Source: Nymphaea colorata (lineage: Eukaryota > Streptophyta > Magnoliopsida > Nymphaeales > Nymphaeaceae). Taken from it: 64,000 nt of DNA. This document shows, one piece after another, positions 11,476 through 26,000 of this stretch. The first letter of the stretch is position 1. Every line of letters starts with the position of its first letter. The position numbers and the translations under genes are program-made. The notes below the pieces were generated by a model. That model saw nothing but the letters and a program-made list of their open reading frames with translations. It did not search any database and had not been told where the DNA came from. The DNA lies in contig NC_045139.1 in NCBI RefSeq assembly GCF_008831285.2, positions 5,120,704-5,184,703 on the forward strand. The letters are read 5' to 3'.

Positions 11476-14400
11476 AAGAATTCCATTGCAGCACTTACAC
11501 CCTTAGTAGCGGACTCTCGGCTTCTAAGAGTCCTCTGATTATCAACAGTAATGTTGTCATCATGTTCACTTATGGCAACTATTCACATACATATGACGTA
11601 ATAAGTTAAGCACTTTAGACTCATGTTTATCTGTAATGTAATGTCCCATTTCAAGGAGTTTGTCATTAGAACTTATAAATGGGATTGTAAAATAGTTAGT
11701 TGTTTTGGTTCATATCTTTTTTTAGTTAGAATAGAAACTGCTAAGGAGTGGGTTGAAATCTATAGGACAAAGAGTCGAAACCTGTGGGTCGAGCAGTTAC
11801 ATTCTTCCCTTCATATTCGGGCTTCTTTTCCTACTCCTTCAAAGTCTGTCATGATCTTAGAGAAATTTGTCCATAAAAAAAATGAAGACCAACATTGGTC
11901 AGCTTCAGTTGTGATTGCAGGTTTTCACCTTGTAGGCTGGTGGGTCAATGAAATACTAGTTTTCAGTTAAATTTTCATGGGTATTACTCCTCAGTAGTAG
12001 GCATTACTCTCAAGTTAAAAGAAGTAATTGTAAGTTCAGCCGATTGTAATGCAACTATGGACCCCGAGGACATAGAGAAGGAGGGGGAGGCTTTGGCCTC
12101 TTGCTTGGGCTGGAGAATAAGATTCCTTCTCGCTCATCCAAAAAAAACATCTGATAGTGGCAAAGAAGTGACTCGGGAATAATATTATCCACTAAATATG
12201 TAATGAAAATGCGATCTATCAACACAAATGCTGACTACAAGTTTACCACAATGATTAAAGGGAACACTGCCAAAAGATGCATGACAATTATCTTAGCAGT
12301 CAAAAGCCCTCTGTGAGCTTAAGGAGAGCAAAACACAGCAAATGAAAGAAAGGAGAAGAAAGGCATTTACCGAGGCGCATGTTGTCTACTAAAATCATTA
12401 GTGAACTCTTTAAGGCTATGAGAACACCGATTTAATGGTCTATCTGCATGAACCTACAAAAAGTTGAAGCAGACATGAAGGATTTGATGACAAACTGGAA
12501 TCCCGTCACAAGACCTTGAATTTTAAACCTTCGTTTGACTTCCCGAACCAGAAATTTTTCATGAGAGGGCCAAAATATAGTTTCAAAATATTAATAGGGG
12601 CCAAAATACAATTTTTTAAAATTTTATATATGATATATGAAATTTATTAAAATTTCACATGTAAGCTATAATTTCTGAGTTGGGTGACCATGTTAATGTT
12701 AGAAGGCCATGCCTCCAATTGTGTTGAACCTGATAGAGAAGGATCCCCGACCTTTCAAACGCCCACTTAGCCATGCCAGATTTGTTTGATTTGTAATAAA
12801 AGAACACTGCTGCTCTGGGGATGATCAAATCATGCTACGATTGCTTCCAATAATTTTGTTTAAGGAAAATATGCTTATGGTATGCCCTTCGACCAAAAAT
12901 TCCCAGCTCTTCCACTTTTCATGGGCTCATTTATTTCTCCCCACCTTCATGAAAAACCAAGACTTAATTTTATGGGTTGTTTGGTAATGAAAATAGTTAG
13001 ATATTGTTTCATATATTGGCCCTTAAGGTTGGGACATATTCAAGGAGTATTATAAACATAGTGTTAGTGTTTTATGAATCTGTACTAATTTTTAAGGGTA
13101 GAGCGTTTGCATTATTAATAGGGTAGAGCGTTTGCATTATTAAATGTCGCTGAAAGAAAAGTATCCCTGGTTACCTCGATAACATTAGGTTTTGGATCAA
13201 CACAGCTGGGAGATAGGCTCCCCACCATTTTATTGAATCAAAGAACTGAGAAGATACAGTCAAAGAATCAAACAAAAGAAAACAAGTAGAAGGCATACAC
13301 CCTGGAATCTATAACAGATTATCAGGAAACGCACCCCACTCTCGCTGGGAATTCATCTTCTTCAAATGAATACCCAAGAGGCTGATTGTATTCCAATCAG
13401 GGTTTCTTCCCAAAATCTGCAGACTTGGCATCTCATCATCAGGAAGTCAGCCCTCATACCTTCAGGATGTCTCAAAACTAAGTTTTTCCTACACAATTTT
13501 CCTCCACGAAGGGCTAAATATCATCAGCACTTTGCCTCCCAGAGCAGGGAATAATTTCCTCCAGTTACCTAGAAGAATACTAATATCTCATCTCCGCCTG
13601 CTATAAATTCCTGATTGGTGTCTGATCACAGGAGATCTTTTGCAGTTCTTGAGAATGACTCTTTACAGACAGTATATACCAAGAATTTGTGTTAAAAGAT
13701 GACCATGGAATATGGATCTGGCCGAATGCTGAATTTAGCCAACATGCCACCTGCGAGCTAGCAAATTTAGTCCAAGGAGCACTGCCAAACATGTTTTTTA
13801 TATCATTCCAAAATATCCTGCTTATGTCAAGAGAGCCGCCATTCTCATTGTCATGGAGTAATGCATTCTGATGCTTCCAGAGGACCCAGATGGCCATAGA
13901 ATAATACTATACAGACGATTTTTTTCAACCACTTCGTCTTAACTTTTCTCTTGATCCACCACAGATAGCTTTTCTCTTAAATTTAGAGAGTTACCCATTG
14001 TAACTCGGCACTCAAACTTTTTCCCAAATGAAATTCCACATTTCTTTGGGTAATTTCCTGCATAGTAAGAGTAAATGATGACTGCTCTCCTTCTACATAC
14101 AGCAAACAAAGTATCGATTTTGCTAGAGGAACACCAAAACGTTTCAGCCTATTACTATGTCTCTGATGGCCAAGTAAGCAGTCCATTGAGCTCTAGGCAG
14201 TAACATTGGGTTCCAAACATTGAAAGAGAGTGTAACTCTGCTGCTTGACGTGTTCCATCTCTCAAAAAATGCTTCATGCCTATACTGGCTTCCTGTTGAG
14301 GCCCACAGAGCTGCTTCCAAGATAATATATGTGGTGTTTATATCGCGAGCTATCGTCGTCTCCCAACAGAAACTTCGTCGTAGTCTCGTCGACGATCGCA

Positions 14401-15480
14401 ACTTGAAACAGACAGGTCTTGGTCCTTGGAGCATGAAATTTCAAGCTCCAAAAGCCAACAATATGTTTGACGACGTGCTGTAGAAGGCTCAATTTTCCGT
14501 CATACAAGAAGAATAGACAGTGGGTCATTTGAGGCAGCGACTTGAAAATTTGTACATGGACCGAACAATATTTTTCAGTCTTTGTTATACATGTCAAATT
14601 ATTTTTTTTTCAAAAGATAGTAAGTATGATTTTGTTTCATGAGAAAAGATTTTCAAACTTGTTTCAGATATTACACTTGTTTCTAATGATGTTGCGCACG
14701 TAACGTGCGGAATTCATAAGTTTTACTTAGAAAATGAGATCTAATAACTTGAGATGCTCTGTTTACTCGGCCGTCAACCTGCCGTGTAAACCACGGCCCT
14801 TTGAAATTTGAATATACCAACCGGAGATGTACGTTGTCACTACCTAAATCAGTCAGTATCAATATGGAAAGCCACTTAATTCCAAATAGCATCTTCCACA
14901 TCATCTTGACCTGTGACACATCGTGAAAGTTGCAGCGAAAAGGATCCTGATAGTAATAGAAGTAGAAAAATCCTTGATGACTTAGCATGTCTTACTCGGT
15001 TCTTAATTATTTTATCATCTATCAAATAAAGTTAAAAAACCAAAAAAGACATTTCTTTTAATTTTTTTTTTAAATACCCCAACTCTCACTTACTTTTTAT
15101 TGGTGCATATATTGGAACCTGGTTATAACCACCATACTGGTGTATTAATTTTTTGTGTGTCAGTATGGTTATGACAAAAAAACACTCCCTGTTCACATAG
15201 AAAAGAAAGCTTTTTAAGAAGACAAAAATGAAAATAAAAAAAAAGTAAAAAGATTATAAATAACATGTTTTTTATTACATTACTAAAATGGCCCCCTAGC
15301 AGATATCTTCTTCTTCTTGAGTCAATATTTATTATCATCTTGACCTGGATAGTTTGACGAGTTCAGCAGGAAGAAGATTCTCAAAATAAGACAAGTGGAA
15401 AAAAATCAATGACCCAACGCGTGTCTCAAGTCTTATTGTCATTAAGAAAAATGGAGGTGAACAAATTATAGATGTTCTAA
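11476..15480. other. Spacer between neprosin copies A and B
   Basis: This holds the 3' flank of unit A (11.5-12.5 kb), a junction piece also seen between B and C (12.5-12.9 kb), and the 5' spacer of unit B. Apart from the weak reverse-transcriptase-like relic at 13601-14434, no gene is supported. The 115-codon frame at 11623-11970 has a diverged, broken equivalent after copy B (22448-22681), so I do not call it a gene. Confidence 0.5.
13601..14434 (-). pseudogene. Possible LINE/zf-RVT-type relic in 5' spacer of unit B
   Basis: On the minus strand a frame reads AIWVLWKHQNALLHDNEN near 13.85-13.9 kb, like the 'W-LWK-RN' segment after reverse transcriptases of plant LINE elements (family resemblance by eye). 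Two neighbouring frames at 13983-14186 and 14144-14434 are shorter and unrecognised. The same words occur in the spacer of unit C (24430-25367). Stops and shifts break all frames. The assignment is weak. Confidence 0.25.
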
Positions 15481-15571
15481 ACCAATCTACATATACCCTG
15501 CATGTTCCCTTTTGAAGCATGCCCACTTAGAAGCAAAAGCACTGCTCAGTTGCATATCCATATTTCAGGAC

Positions 15572-16881
15572 ATGGATTCAGCAGGAAAGCAGTCGATGCT
15601 TCTCTTATTTCTCCTGCTTTTGGAGCTTACAGCATGCATTGCAAGAGATCTATCAAGCAAGGGATCGAGAGGAATGCTATATCCTGAGAAGCCTCCTGTT
15701 AAGACTATCAAGGTCGCGTTTCTAATCATTCGTATTATTTTCAATATCTATATTCTTAGAGAGATTGTAGAATGAACATCTAACTGTTACAGAATCTAAA
15801 GTTTACAACAATATTAATGTTTAATTAGAGAGAAGATGGAGAATTGATCGATTGCATCGACATTTACAGCCAGCCAGCTTTCGGCCATCCAGCACTTAAG
15901 AATCACACGATCCAGGTTCCGTATTCTTTTTTTATTTTTTATTTACTCTTTCACTTTCTTTATCCATCTAGTTTTTCCTGAATGATTAGTAGAATGTCTT
16001 TCCCTAACAGTTACTTTCATCTTAAACCGAGAGGGACCATATAGTTTCACGCACAAAACCACATGGGCAAAGATATCTCTATTGTAGATTTCTGCACTTG
16101 GTTGGATGCCGCAAGGGGCATAGCATAGTTGATCGGACAACAGGACTTGGTGACTGGTGTGGGCAACTGCCCACACAGTCTCTTAAAAGTTTTTTTGTTT
16201 TAAATGGGAATCTTAAATATTTATCCTTACACACATATATAAATGCCCCACTAGATTTGAGTATTTTTAAACAAGTACTCCTCCAACCAATTTTTCTGGT
16301 TTTACTACTGCAAGGAGAGTAGCATAGTTGGTTGGATCGTGACATTCAAATTGTTAGGTGTATATAAATTTGGATTTTTTTTTTGAGTGGCGGGTTAATA
16401 TTAACCTCCTGCACATCCGAAAAGGTTTGGTTGGACCGGATCAGGCTTACTGAGCCCATTGGCCTTTAGGTTGTCTTGGCTAGATTAGGTTGACCTCCCC
16501 TACTTGGAGGCTAATTAATTAGGGAGTCAATTAATTACGAGATTCTTAAACCCAGTGTCTTGAGACTTGATTAGGAATGAACTTTTCCCAGGTTTTGATC
16601 AAATATTCTCTTTTCACAAAGAATAGTTGCGTAACGTATATATGCAATAGCATCTTTAATTTCCTATAACATCCACGTATTATCGATAATATGTACAATA
16701 TAATCCCAAAATCAAAGTTCAATAATAAATTTACTGCAACTACATTATCAAGCATATGTTGATGAAGTATGTTTGTGTGAATGCATTTACATGCATACAC
16801 GTAAACACATAACATTTCATGCACCATGTACATAATATGTTGGTTTAGTATTATCTATTATTTTATACATGAGAGGAATAA

Positions 16882-16912
<31 letters not shown>

Positions 16913-17449
16913 TTTTGAATTTTGAAGATACAAGGAAGCGGGCTAGCTCTGTTGGAAATTATTGACCTTTTGATGATTGGCTTACTGGATAAAACTAATG
17001 GATATGCATGCAGATGGAACCGAGTTCACATGCAGGAGGGACAGCGAGAAGGGAGACTTCAGAACACAAGGCAGATTGGCGGAGAAGTAGATGCCCTCCT
17101 GGCACGGTCCCCGTCCCAAGGGCTCCAAGCCCCATCTCACCCTTTTTTACCTCCAAATTTGTTGATCGAAAGGGGTACGTTCACGAGGTATCTTCAAAAG
17201 AATTACTCTCTTCGATCTTCTTTCTTTTCTTTTATCTCTGTGGCTGGCTGTGTGTCCGGCTACCTCTGTAGCTAGATGGTTATTTTTTATTTTATGTTGC
17301 TAAAAAACCATCTTAAAATGTGTATTTGCAATGGTCAATTGTTTAACCACTGTTTTTAAAGAGAATACACTTTTTGTAACAGCTTTAGTGATAAAAAATA
17401 AAAAAAATTAACCATCAAGCCTCAAAGATTGCCGATAAATTTCAATTTT

Positions 17450-17494
<45 letters not shown>

Positions 17495-20400
17495 GAACAA
17501 TAGAAACCAGACTGTCCAAAAGTGAGTGTTAACTTTTTTCCGTAAGATATACAAACATAAATATGATGTTAAGAATGTTTTAGTGGGAAACATATGCTAT
17601 GTTATTCTTATTTTGAGTTTAGTAATGTTTTTATAGTGATCAAAAGAATAAAAGGCATATATGCTGTTTAAAAAATTTTAGTAGTAGACAAACCAATAAT
17701 TTTTTTAAAGAAACGACTTGAATTAGTATATGTTTGATGTTAAATTTGTATTTATTAACATACTAAGGCATTCATATTTTGTTTAAAACATTTTAGTGAA
17801 ATTTTTTGCCAAAAACAAAAGTTTTCCTTATCAAATGGGGTCGAAAAAATGTTATTTGTGATTTCATCATTTCATGTAGTGTGACATGCACAATTGACAA
17901 AATCTTACATTTTTCTTTTTGAAAAAGAAAAACAAAATCTCAAAACCATGGTGCTTATTTGCACAAACAAATGCCCCTTAAATTGCATTTACCTGTCATA
18001 TGAGAATTAAGTAATGCAAATCATTGAAGGAGATGAACATTTACCAGGCTAAATATTTACTTCATTTTCCAAAAAAATAATGGAATTTTTTCTTCCTTAT
18101 ATGGATAGGCTTCATTACCTAATTTTTCACAATTAAATGTTGGGAAACCAGATTTCAAAACATGACTTGTCAAGATGAATGGACAAAAAGGGTCCTAAGT
18201 AAATTTCAGAAAATCACACAAAAACACCTAGCATCTGGGCAAATAACAAATCGCACCCCAACGTTTAAAAATTAATAGACATGCATTCAACCTTTTTGGG
18301 AGAATTCTCGAAGAATGGCCCAATGAGAGGAAACGTTGTTTTTTGATATAAGATGACAAAAATACCCCTCTCTTAAACAACGTGTTGTTTATGGGAAGAG
18401 ACTTTTGATATTATGCCGCTAATATAGGAAGGCATGCCCCCACCTTTTACTGGAGGGGTATTTTGGTAAATTTAAAATAAAAAATTGAAAAGGGTCTCCT
18501 ATTTATTCAATAAAGATATTTTGGTCATTTCCTCAGCACGTAACACATGGTCCCTTGTTAGGGATGGTAATCCTCTTTATCAAAGGTATTGACATTGTTT
18601 TGTATAATAAATTAAATTAGGAGGCCGATTTCTGTGTTATGGTCATAAGAGAAGCACACATCTTATGCTCTCCCTCTGCAATAAGTTGGTTACATGCACA
18701 GGGATGTATAATGACTAATATGCCCCTCATATAGTGCAAAAAGAAGGTTTTGAAAATGACAAAAATGAGATTGCAAAAGAGAGTAAAAAGACTATAAAGT
18801 ACATTTCATCTAAAAAAAATTCTAAGATACTCCCAGCTCTCTCTCTCTATTTGTCTATTTGTTGCATGCATATGGTTATGCACACAACTCCATCTCCTCT
18901 CCGCCCCCACCCTTTCTAGTAACTTTTCTCATTTGTTAACTTTTAAAAAGGGACTTCAGTATTTCCAATAAAAGAGTTTTCCCAGCTTCTCCCTCCATCG
19001 GCTACCACAGACATGGTCATGGTCATGGCTACTAACTTGGTCTATGCATGTGGAACATTAAGCACGCCTACTTGTATGAACGTGGAGTGTTTCACGGAAC
19101 CCAAGCAAGATTCAACGTGTGGAACCCACAGACGGAAGGGCAAGATGAAGAGTTCAGTTTAGCTCAACTATGGGTCATGAATGACGCAGATGCCTCAAAT
19201 TTGAACACCATTGAAGTTGGTTGGCACGTAAGTTCATTCTATCTTTGTTTTGAAGGGATCCGACATAGCATACCTGATTGGAGTGGGATATGCGTAGATG
19301 GTACATCCGTGGTTTGATTTTAGTAGGTACTACTTTCCTAAGCTGCAAAAGATAGGGTTGCTCTGTTGAGTTGAAGGTGGTACAGTGTCCACCCAAGCTC
19401 CCATGCAGCATAGGACCACAGAGGCAAGGTGAATAAAAAAAGCCTTCAGGCTTTTTTGTTCGAACAATGGGTTGTTAACCTTCCGCTCACTTGCCGCTCA
19501 CCTGGAACGGATATGCTTTTAAGAGCATTTACCACCCAAAAAGCTAGAGATTTGCATCATGACACAAACGAGTCTTCTTATTTAGATATTGAGCTCAAGT
19601 TCCTAAATCCACATCGTTGCTTTTTTTAACATGCTCATTTATGCAGTGAAATCTTTTAAAAGAAAAAATTGCACTAACAACAACATTTTGAAAGCCAGGT
19701 ATTTCCATCCTTATATGGGGGGGACAGTCAGCCGAGGCTGTTCGTGTATTGGACGGTAAGCACTCTCAATTTTTGTACAATTTTTTTCTATTTCTCTCGC
19801 AAAGATTTTCTTTTTGTGGCCCAGTTGTGTCTTGTAGACCCATGTTTGATTGTCTTTTATCTAATTTATTAAATCTAAGATCCTTAGGATTTGAGATTCA
19901 TCAATTCAAGATTCGGCCCTCTCTCACTAAAGACATTTTCTCAATGCAAAATTGTAAAATGAGAATGTCAAGTGACAATCCTTATCTGACTTATGATGCT
20001 TACTTATTAGATGAACTATAAATCTTATAGAGCATCTTTTGTCACATCAGCCACATCAAAGCTGCAGATGGAAAATCTGAAGTAATCATAGATGCCCTTT
20101 TAATGAGGTCATCTCTTAACTAGTTTCCTGCTAAGCCGGGTTTCCTACTGTTCGCCAAAAGCTGAAGCCCTTGCTCAACTTCTCGTCCCTCTAGAGTACA
20201 AGACCATTAAAAAGCTTAGGTACAAAGTGGCAAGCCTCAGACTTTAATGCAAGACTTTATTATAAATATATCTGAGTTAATTTGATCAGAGTTTTAATTA
20301 ATTCATATAGTTTACTAATTGATCAAGTTGAAGAGATAACTCAAAGCCCCTGTTGATATTTCCATTGATAAGGTCTAAGGTAGTGCTTGGATGACGTCCT

Positions 20401-22222
20401 TTGAAATAGTGTAACAGTGTCATGTGAAAGCAATGTTTTAAGAAAATGATTTTTAATAAATGGTTTTGATATTAAAATTCATTTTTACAAAGAACCTGAA
20501 GAAACTAGAAAGGGGCAGGTTTTTTCCAGAAATTTGCAAATGAGTATCCTTCCAAAAATTTTTTTCTAGTTCCACCACTGATATAGGTAAATAAGTTTAT
20601 ACGCTCAAATAAAAGAAACTTATTTGTTGAAACTTTAGGTCATATAATATCAAAACAACCTTATGTAATTGCAGAGAGATGATTACGGAAGCACAGGATG
20701 CTACAATCTCAAGTGCGCCGGATTCGTTCAAGTGAGTAATCAAATATCTCCTGGTATGGCAATATCCCCAGTGTCAGCATACGAAGGCGAACAAGTATAC
20801 ATCCACCTTTTAGTCTTCAAAGTGAGTACTGTTGTTCTTTTCTGTAGTATTTTTTCTTGACAAAAAAATTAAATGACAACTTTTTCTCTGAATTCGAAAA
20901 TTTAAATACAAAGTTGATGCCTTGTAAACTGTCAATAAAGTTGATCAAAGAACTCATTGACCAATTAATGAACATATTACCAATTGGAACTTGGAAGTGC
21001 GTCCAAAATTTGATATGGGACCTATAAACTCCTCTGAATCCTGCAAGAGGCAGCAGTGCAGATTTTTCTAGCAAAGTAGCAAAAGGTTCAAAAGGAGCCA
21101 GCATATATAACTCTATGGTCTATTTGGCAAACGGAAAAGTCTGTAACTGTTGTAACTGTTATTAAAGATAGCGACAAATTCATGGAATACCTTTAAAACT
21201 GTTTTACGGATCAATCTATCCAACTTTTAGAGTAGATTCATGGAATAGTTACAAGTTGTTCTATTTGCCAGATGGGCCTTATGGACCAAGTTTTCTTTTG
21301 AAAAAAAGACCCACATTTGGTTTGAAAGACTTTGCTATACCCCCAATGCCATAAGACACTAGGACATCTCATATACTCTTAAACCACGTCTTTTTTTTTT
21401 TTTAATATTCACATACTTGGATTTGAATTCAGATTCAAATCAGAACAAAAAAAAAAAAATCATATTTAGATCTGAATCTTAATAAAAAATCTGATCCAAA
21501 TTTAATTTTTACATTTATATCCGAATTTGAATTTTGAAGCAGTTTTCAAAATGTAAGAGCATTGAAATGTTTATTTGAAACTAAATCTGATGCAAATCCA
21601 AATCTGATTGAATATTTATCTATATTCAAATTTGATCAAATGTTATTTGATAAATCTGAATCCAATTCGATTTGTTAATTGGATTTGTTTTTTTTTTCAT
21701 ATCCATGCTTTTGAAACAGTTCATGACGAATGTTCGATTGAAATTATATATATTGAGATCCATGTGTAACATAGAAGGGGACCATAAAACAAAAGTTGCT
21801 ATCAAAGAAAAATACTGATGAAATTATCTGTCATATCATAGGATGCAGAGACTGGCAACTGGTGGCTGAAATATGAGGACATATACGTGGGCTATTGGCC
21901 CGGTGGTCTTTTCACAACCCTTGCAGACGCAGCAAATTTACTGGAATGGGGAGGAGAGGTGGCCCGGCCGGCCAACGGCCCCCGCCTGGCCACCAAGATG
22001 GGAAGCGGCCATTTTTCGAGCGAAGGCGGCGATGGCATATCTTGCTCTGTGAAGAACATTGAATGTTTGAATGCAACAACCAATGCCTTTGTCCAGCCAA
22101 CTGCTGCAGTTGCAGTTGCAGAAGTGAAGAACTGCTATGATATCAATAATGTTGGCATCACGGCCACTGATGGATATGTCATCTACTTCGGAGGCCCAGG
22201 CAAAAGCGATATATGCCAGTGA
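15572..22222 (+). CDS. Neprosin-domain secreted peptidase, copy B
   Basis: Exons: 15572-15712, 15829-15915, 17014-17187, 19063-19227, 19699-19755, 20675-20821 and 21842-22222, all phase 0 with GT-AG introns. They encode 383 residues. It has the same layout as copy A: signal peptide, activation peptide and neprosin domain with TIEVGW and LLEWGGEV, so both conserved Glu residues are kept. Differences from A include Met for Lys at residue 35, Arg for Trp in the DWW motif of exon 3, Asp-Glu for Asn-Gly in the FNVWNP exon, and one extra Gly codon in exon 5 within a run of seven G. Intron 3 is 1875 bp, against 808 bp in A. The ATG is chosen because it directly precedes the signal peptide and is shared by all copies. 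It appears functional, but expression is unknown. Confidence 0.88.
16140..16330. mobile_element. hAT-like relic in intron 2 of copy B
   Basis: The stretch starts around 'gtgtgggcaactgcccacac' and ends 'tttttctggttttactactgc', resembling degraded ends of the element type described at 58823. It is absent from copies A and C at this position. Boundaries are approximate. Confidence 0.4.
17453..17493. repeat. TA microsatellite in intron 3 of copy B
   Basis: This is a (TA)n run. A TA run occurs at the matching place in copy C (28477-28505). Confidence 0.9.
21403..21763. mobile_element. MITE family 2 relic in intron 6 of copy B
   Basis: The sequence matches the relic in intron 6 of copy A (about 10665-11010) word for word over long stretches (for example 'ctaaatctgatgcaaatcc'). 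Its right end is more decayed (attgagatcc). Confidence 0.6.
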
Positions 22223-24429
22223 AAGAGTTTCACTGCAGTACTTACACCCTTAGTAGCGGACTCTTGGCTTCTAAAAGTCCTCTGATTATCAACAATAATG
22301 TCAGCATGTTCACCTATGACAACTATTCACATATACATGATGTGATCATTTAAGCACTTTAGACTCATGTTTATCTGTAATGTTTAATGTCCCACTTTAA
22401 GGAGCTTGTCATTGTTTAAGAACTTATAAATGGGATTGTAAAAAAGGTTGGTTGTTTTGGTTCCTATATTCTTTGAGTCGAAACAAAAACTGCTAGTGAG
22501 TGGGTTGATATATGTAGGACAAAGAGTCGAAGCCCAATATGAAAGTGGGTTGAGTCGTTACATTCTTGATTATTTCCTTCATATTTGGTGTTGTTTTCCT
22601 ACTCCTTCAAAGTCGGTCATGATCTTAAAGAAAATTGTCCATCAAAAAATTAAGACTAACACTGGTCAGCTTCAGTTGTGATTACAGTTTTCACCTTTTG
22701 AAGGCTGGTGGGTCAGTGAAATACTAGTTTTGAGTTTAATTTTCATGGGTATTACTCTTCGGTGGCAAATGTTACTTTCAGTCAAAAGGAACACTCAATT
22801 ATAACGCAACTATGAACCTCGAGGGCATACAGAAGGAAGGGGAGGCTTTGGCTTCTTGCTTGGGCTGGTGAATAAGATTCTTTCCGGCTCACCCAAAAAA
22901 ACATCTGAGAGTGTGAGAAGTGACTCGAGAATAATTTTATCTATTAAATATGTAATCAAAATGCGATCTATCAATAGCAAGTGCTGACTACAAGTTTACC
23001 ACAATGATTAGAGGGAGTTCTGCCAAAAGATGCATGACAATTACCATAGCAGTCAAGAGCCATATATGAGCCTAAGCAGAGCAAAACACAGTAAATGAAA
23101 GAAAGGAAGAAAAGGAAGAAGAAGAAAGGCATGTACCCAGGTGCACTGTTCGCTACTAAAACCATTAATGAACTCTTTAAGGTTATGAGAACACCTATTT
23201 AGCCAGTGGAAGATGGTCTATTTGCATGAACCTACAAAAAGTTGAAGCAGACATGAAGGATTTGATGACAAACTGGAATCCCATCGCAAGACCATGAATT
23301 TTAAACATTCGTTTGACTTCTGGAATCATAAATTTTTCACGAGCGGGCCAAAATATAGTTTCAAAATTTTAATAGGGACCAAAATATAATTTTTCAAAAT
23401 TTTATATAGGATAAACAAAATTTTTTAAAATTTTACATGTAAGCTATAATTTTTGGAGTTGGGTTACCACGTTAATGCTAAAAGGCCATGCCTCCAATTG
23501 TCTTGAACTGATAGAGAAGGATCCACGGCATTTCAACACCCTCTTATCGATGCCAGACCTGTTCGATTTGTAATAAAAGAACACTGCTGACCTGGGGATG
23601 ATTAAGTCACGCTACGATTGCTTCCAATAATTTTGTTTGAGGAAATATGCTTATGGTATGCCCTTCCAACAAAAAATTTTCAGCTCTTCCACTTTTCATG
23701 GGCTCATTTATTTCTCACGAGCTTCAGAAGGTACCATGAAACAACCAAGTCTTCATTTTATGGGTTGTTTGGTAATGGGAACAGGAACATATTGTTTCAT
23801 GCATCCGCCCTAAAGTTGGGGCACGTTCATGGAGTATGATAAATGTAGTGTTAGTGTTTCATGATTCTCTCTCTACTAGTTTTTGGGGCAGAGAGACTGA
23901 ATGATAAATGTCTCCGAAAGAAAAGTATCCCCAGTCACCCCCATAACAATGGGTTTTGGATCAACACAGCTGGGAGATACGCTCCCCACCATTTTATTCA
24001 ATCAAGACCTACGAAGATATAGTCATGAAATCTATAACAGATCATGAGGAAACGCGCCAGACTCTCGCTGAGAATTATTCTTCATCAAATGAATACCCAA
24101 GAGGCTGATTGTACTACAATCAGGGTTTCTTCCCAAAATCTGCACACATGGCATGTCACCATCAGATACAGGAGCTCCACCACATGAGTGTTGGTGTATG
24201 GAACTTGATCCATACTGGACACTCATATGCCCTCCCCCACCCCCCGACGAAAATTTTTCTTATATAAGAGCATTTATGTTATTTTATACAAATACGGATT
24301 TACCCTAATCCTTATGTTGTGAGGGGAGCCGCCGTTTTCATTTGGGGGTGTGTCTTTTCTCTGAGAGTGTCTGTGTTCATCTGATTGTGAATAGTGAAAG
24401 ATCTGTGCGACCGTGGACGTATGAGATTA

Positions 24430-25173
24430 TTACTCCGAACCACGTAAATCTTTGTCTTCTTCCTTGTTCCTTTTAACCCCCTCTTGAGAGTGCGAGAGGA
24501 GAGATTTGGTTGTTGTTCCTAGCAAAGAGATCTTTTGCAATTTGATTTGTGTTAAAAGATGGCCATGGATCTGGCCGAATGATGAATTTTGCCAACATTC
24601 CACTTGCGAGCTAGCAGATTTAGTCCAAGGGGGACTACTAAGCATGTTTTTTTTATACCATTCCAAAATATCCTGCTTATGTCAAGGGAGCGACCATTCT
24701 CATTGTCATGGAGTAACGCATTCTGATGCTTCCAGAGGACCCAAATGGCCATAGGAATGATACTATCCATATGATTTTTTTCAACCACTTCGTATTAACT
24801 TTTCTCTCGATCCACCACTGCTAGCTTTCGATAAGAGAGTTGCCCATTGTTACTCGGCACTCAAAAATTTTTTTTTCAAATGAAATTCCACATTTCTTTG
24901 GGTAATTTCCTGCATAGTAAGAGTAAACGATGACTGTTCTCCTACATACCGCAAACAAAACATCGATTTTGCTAGAGGAACACCAAAGATTTCAGCCCAT
25001 TGCTTTGTCTCCGATGGCCAAGTAAGCAGTCCATTGAGCTCTAGGCAGTAACATTGGGTGCAGTGAGATGTTCTCTCAACCAAACATTGAAAGAGAGCGT
25101 AGCTCTGCTGCTTGACGTGTTCCATCTCACGAAAAATGCTTCATCCCCATACTGTCTGCCTGTCGATGCCCAC

Positions 25174-25225
<52 letters not shown>

Positions 25226-25367
25226 TCGTCTCCAAGAGAAACTTCGTCGTAGTCTCGTCGACGATTGCAACTTGAAACAGACAGGTCTTGGAGCATGGAA
25301 ATTTTAGGCTCCAAAAGCCAACATGTTTGACGACATGCTGTAGAAGGCTCAAGTTTCCATCATACAA
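24430..25367 (-). pseudogene. Possible LINE-type relic in 5' spacer of unit C
   Basis: This is the sister of the relic at 13601-14434. A minus-strand frame near 24.75 kb again reads AIWVLWKHQNALLHDNEN. It is interrupted by stops and by a (TA)n run at 25175-25222. Only the short 'WVLWKHQN' motif suggests a reverse-transcriptase relative. Confidence 0.25.
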
Positions 25368-25721
25368 TAAGAATAGAAGCCTAGGTGGGTCATTTGAGGC
25401 GGCGGCGAGCTAAAAATTTTTTAGACGGAATATCATGTTGAAAAATTGTACCTGACGAACAATACTTTTCAGTATTTTTATACAAGTCAAATTTGTTTTA
25501 TGAGAAATGATTTTCAAACTTGATATTACAGTTGTTTCTAATGATGTTGCGCACGTAACGTGGGGAAATCATAACCATTACTTAGAAAAAGAGATCTAAC
25601 ATTCTAATACATTATATTTTCAGCAAGTGCTGTGCCCTTGAGATGCTCTGTTTGCTCTGCAGTCAACCTGCCTTGTAAAAACCACAGCCCTATGAAATTT
25701 TGGAGATGTAAGTTGTCATCA

Positions 25722-26000
25722 GGGATGTCAACTGATCGGATTCAGATTGAATATACTTTTTACCATATATTTGAATATTCATATATTTGGATTTGGACTC
25801 AGATTCAAAGTCAGAAGAGAAAAAAAAAACTTATACCATATCTGAATCCGACTTTAAACTGTATCCGAAATCTAATTTTTAAGTTATATTTGAATCCGAT
25901 CTGAATCCAAATTTTAAGTTATATCTGAATCCGACTTTTAAGTTATATCCGAATCCGATTTATGATTTTTAAGTCATATGCAAATGTGATCAAAATCTGA
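25722..26000. mobile_element. MITE family 2 copy, right end missing
   Basis: It starts 'agggatgtcaactgatcgg', the family left end, and continues with repeated 'atctgaatccgac' words. No matching right end is found. Confidence 0.5.

Noticed and set aside
15502-15687. Upstream overlapping frame before neprosin copy B (ATG at 15502)
   Set aside because: It lies only 14 bp after the TATA-like element, so it is probably upstream of the transcription start; A and C lack this ATG.
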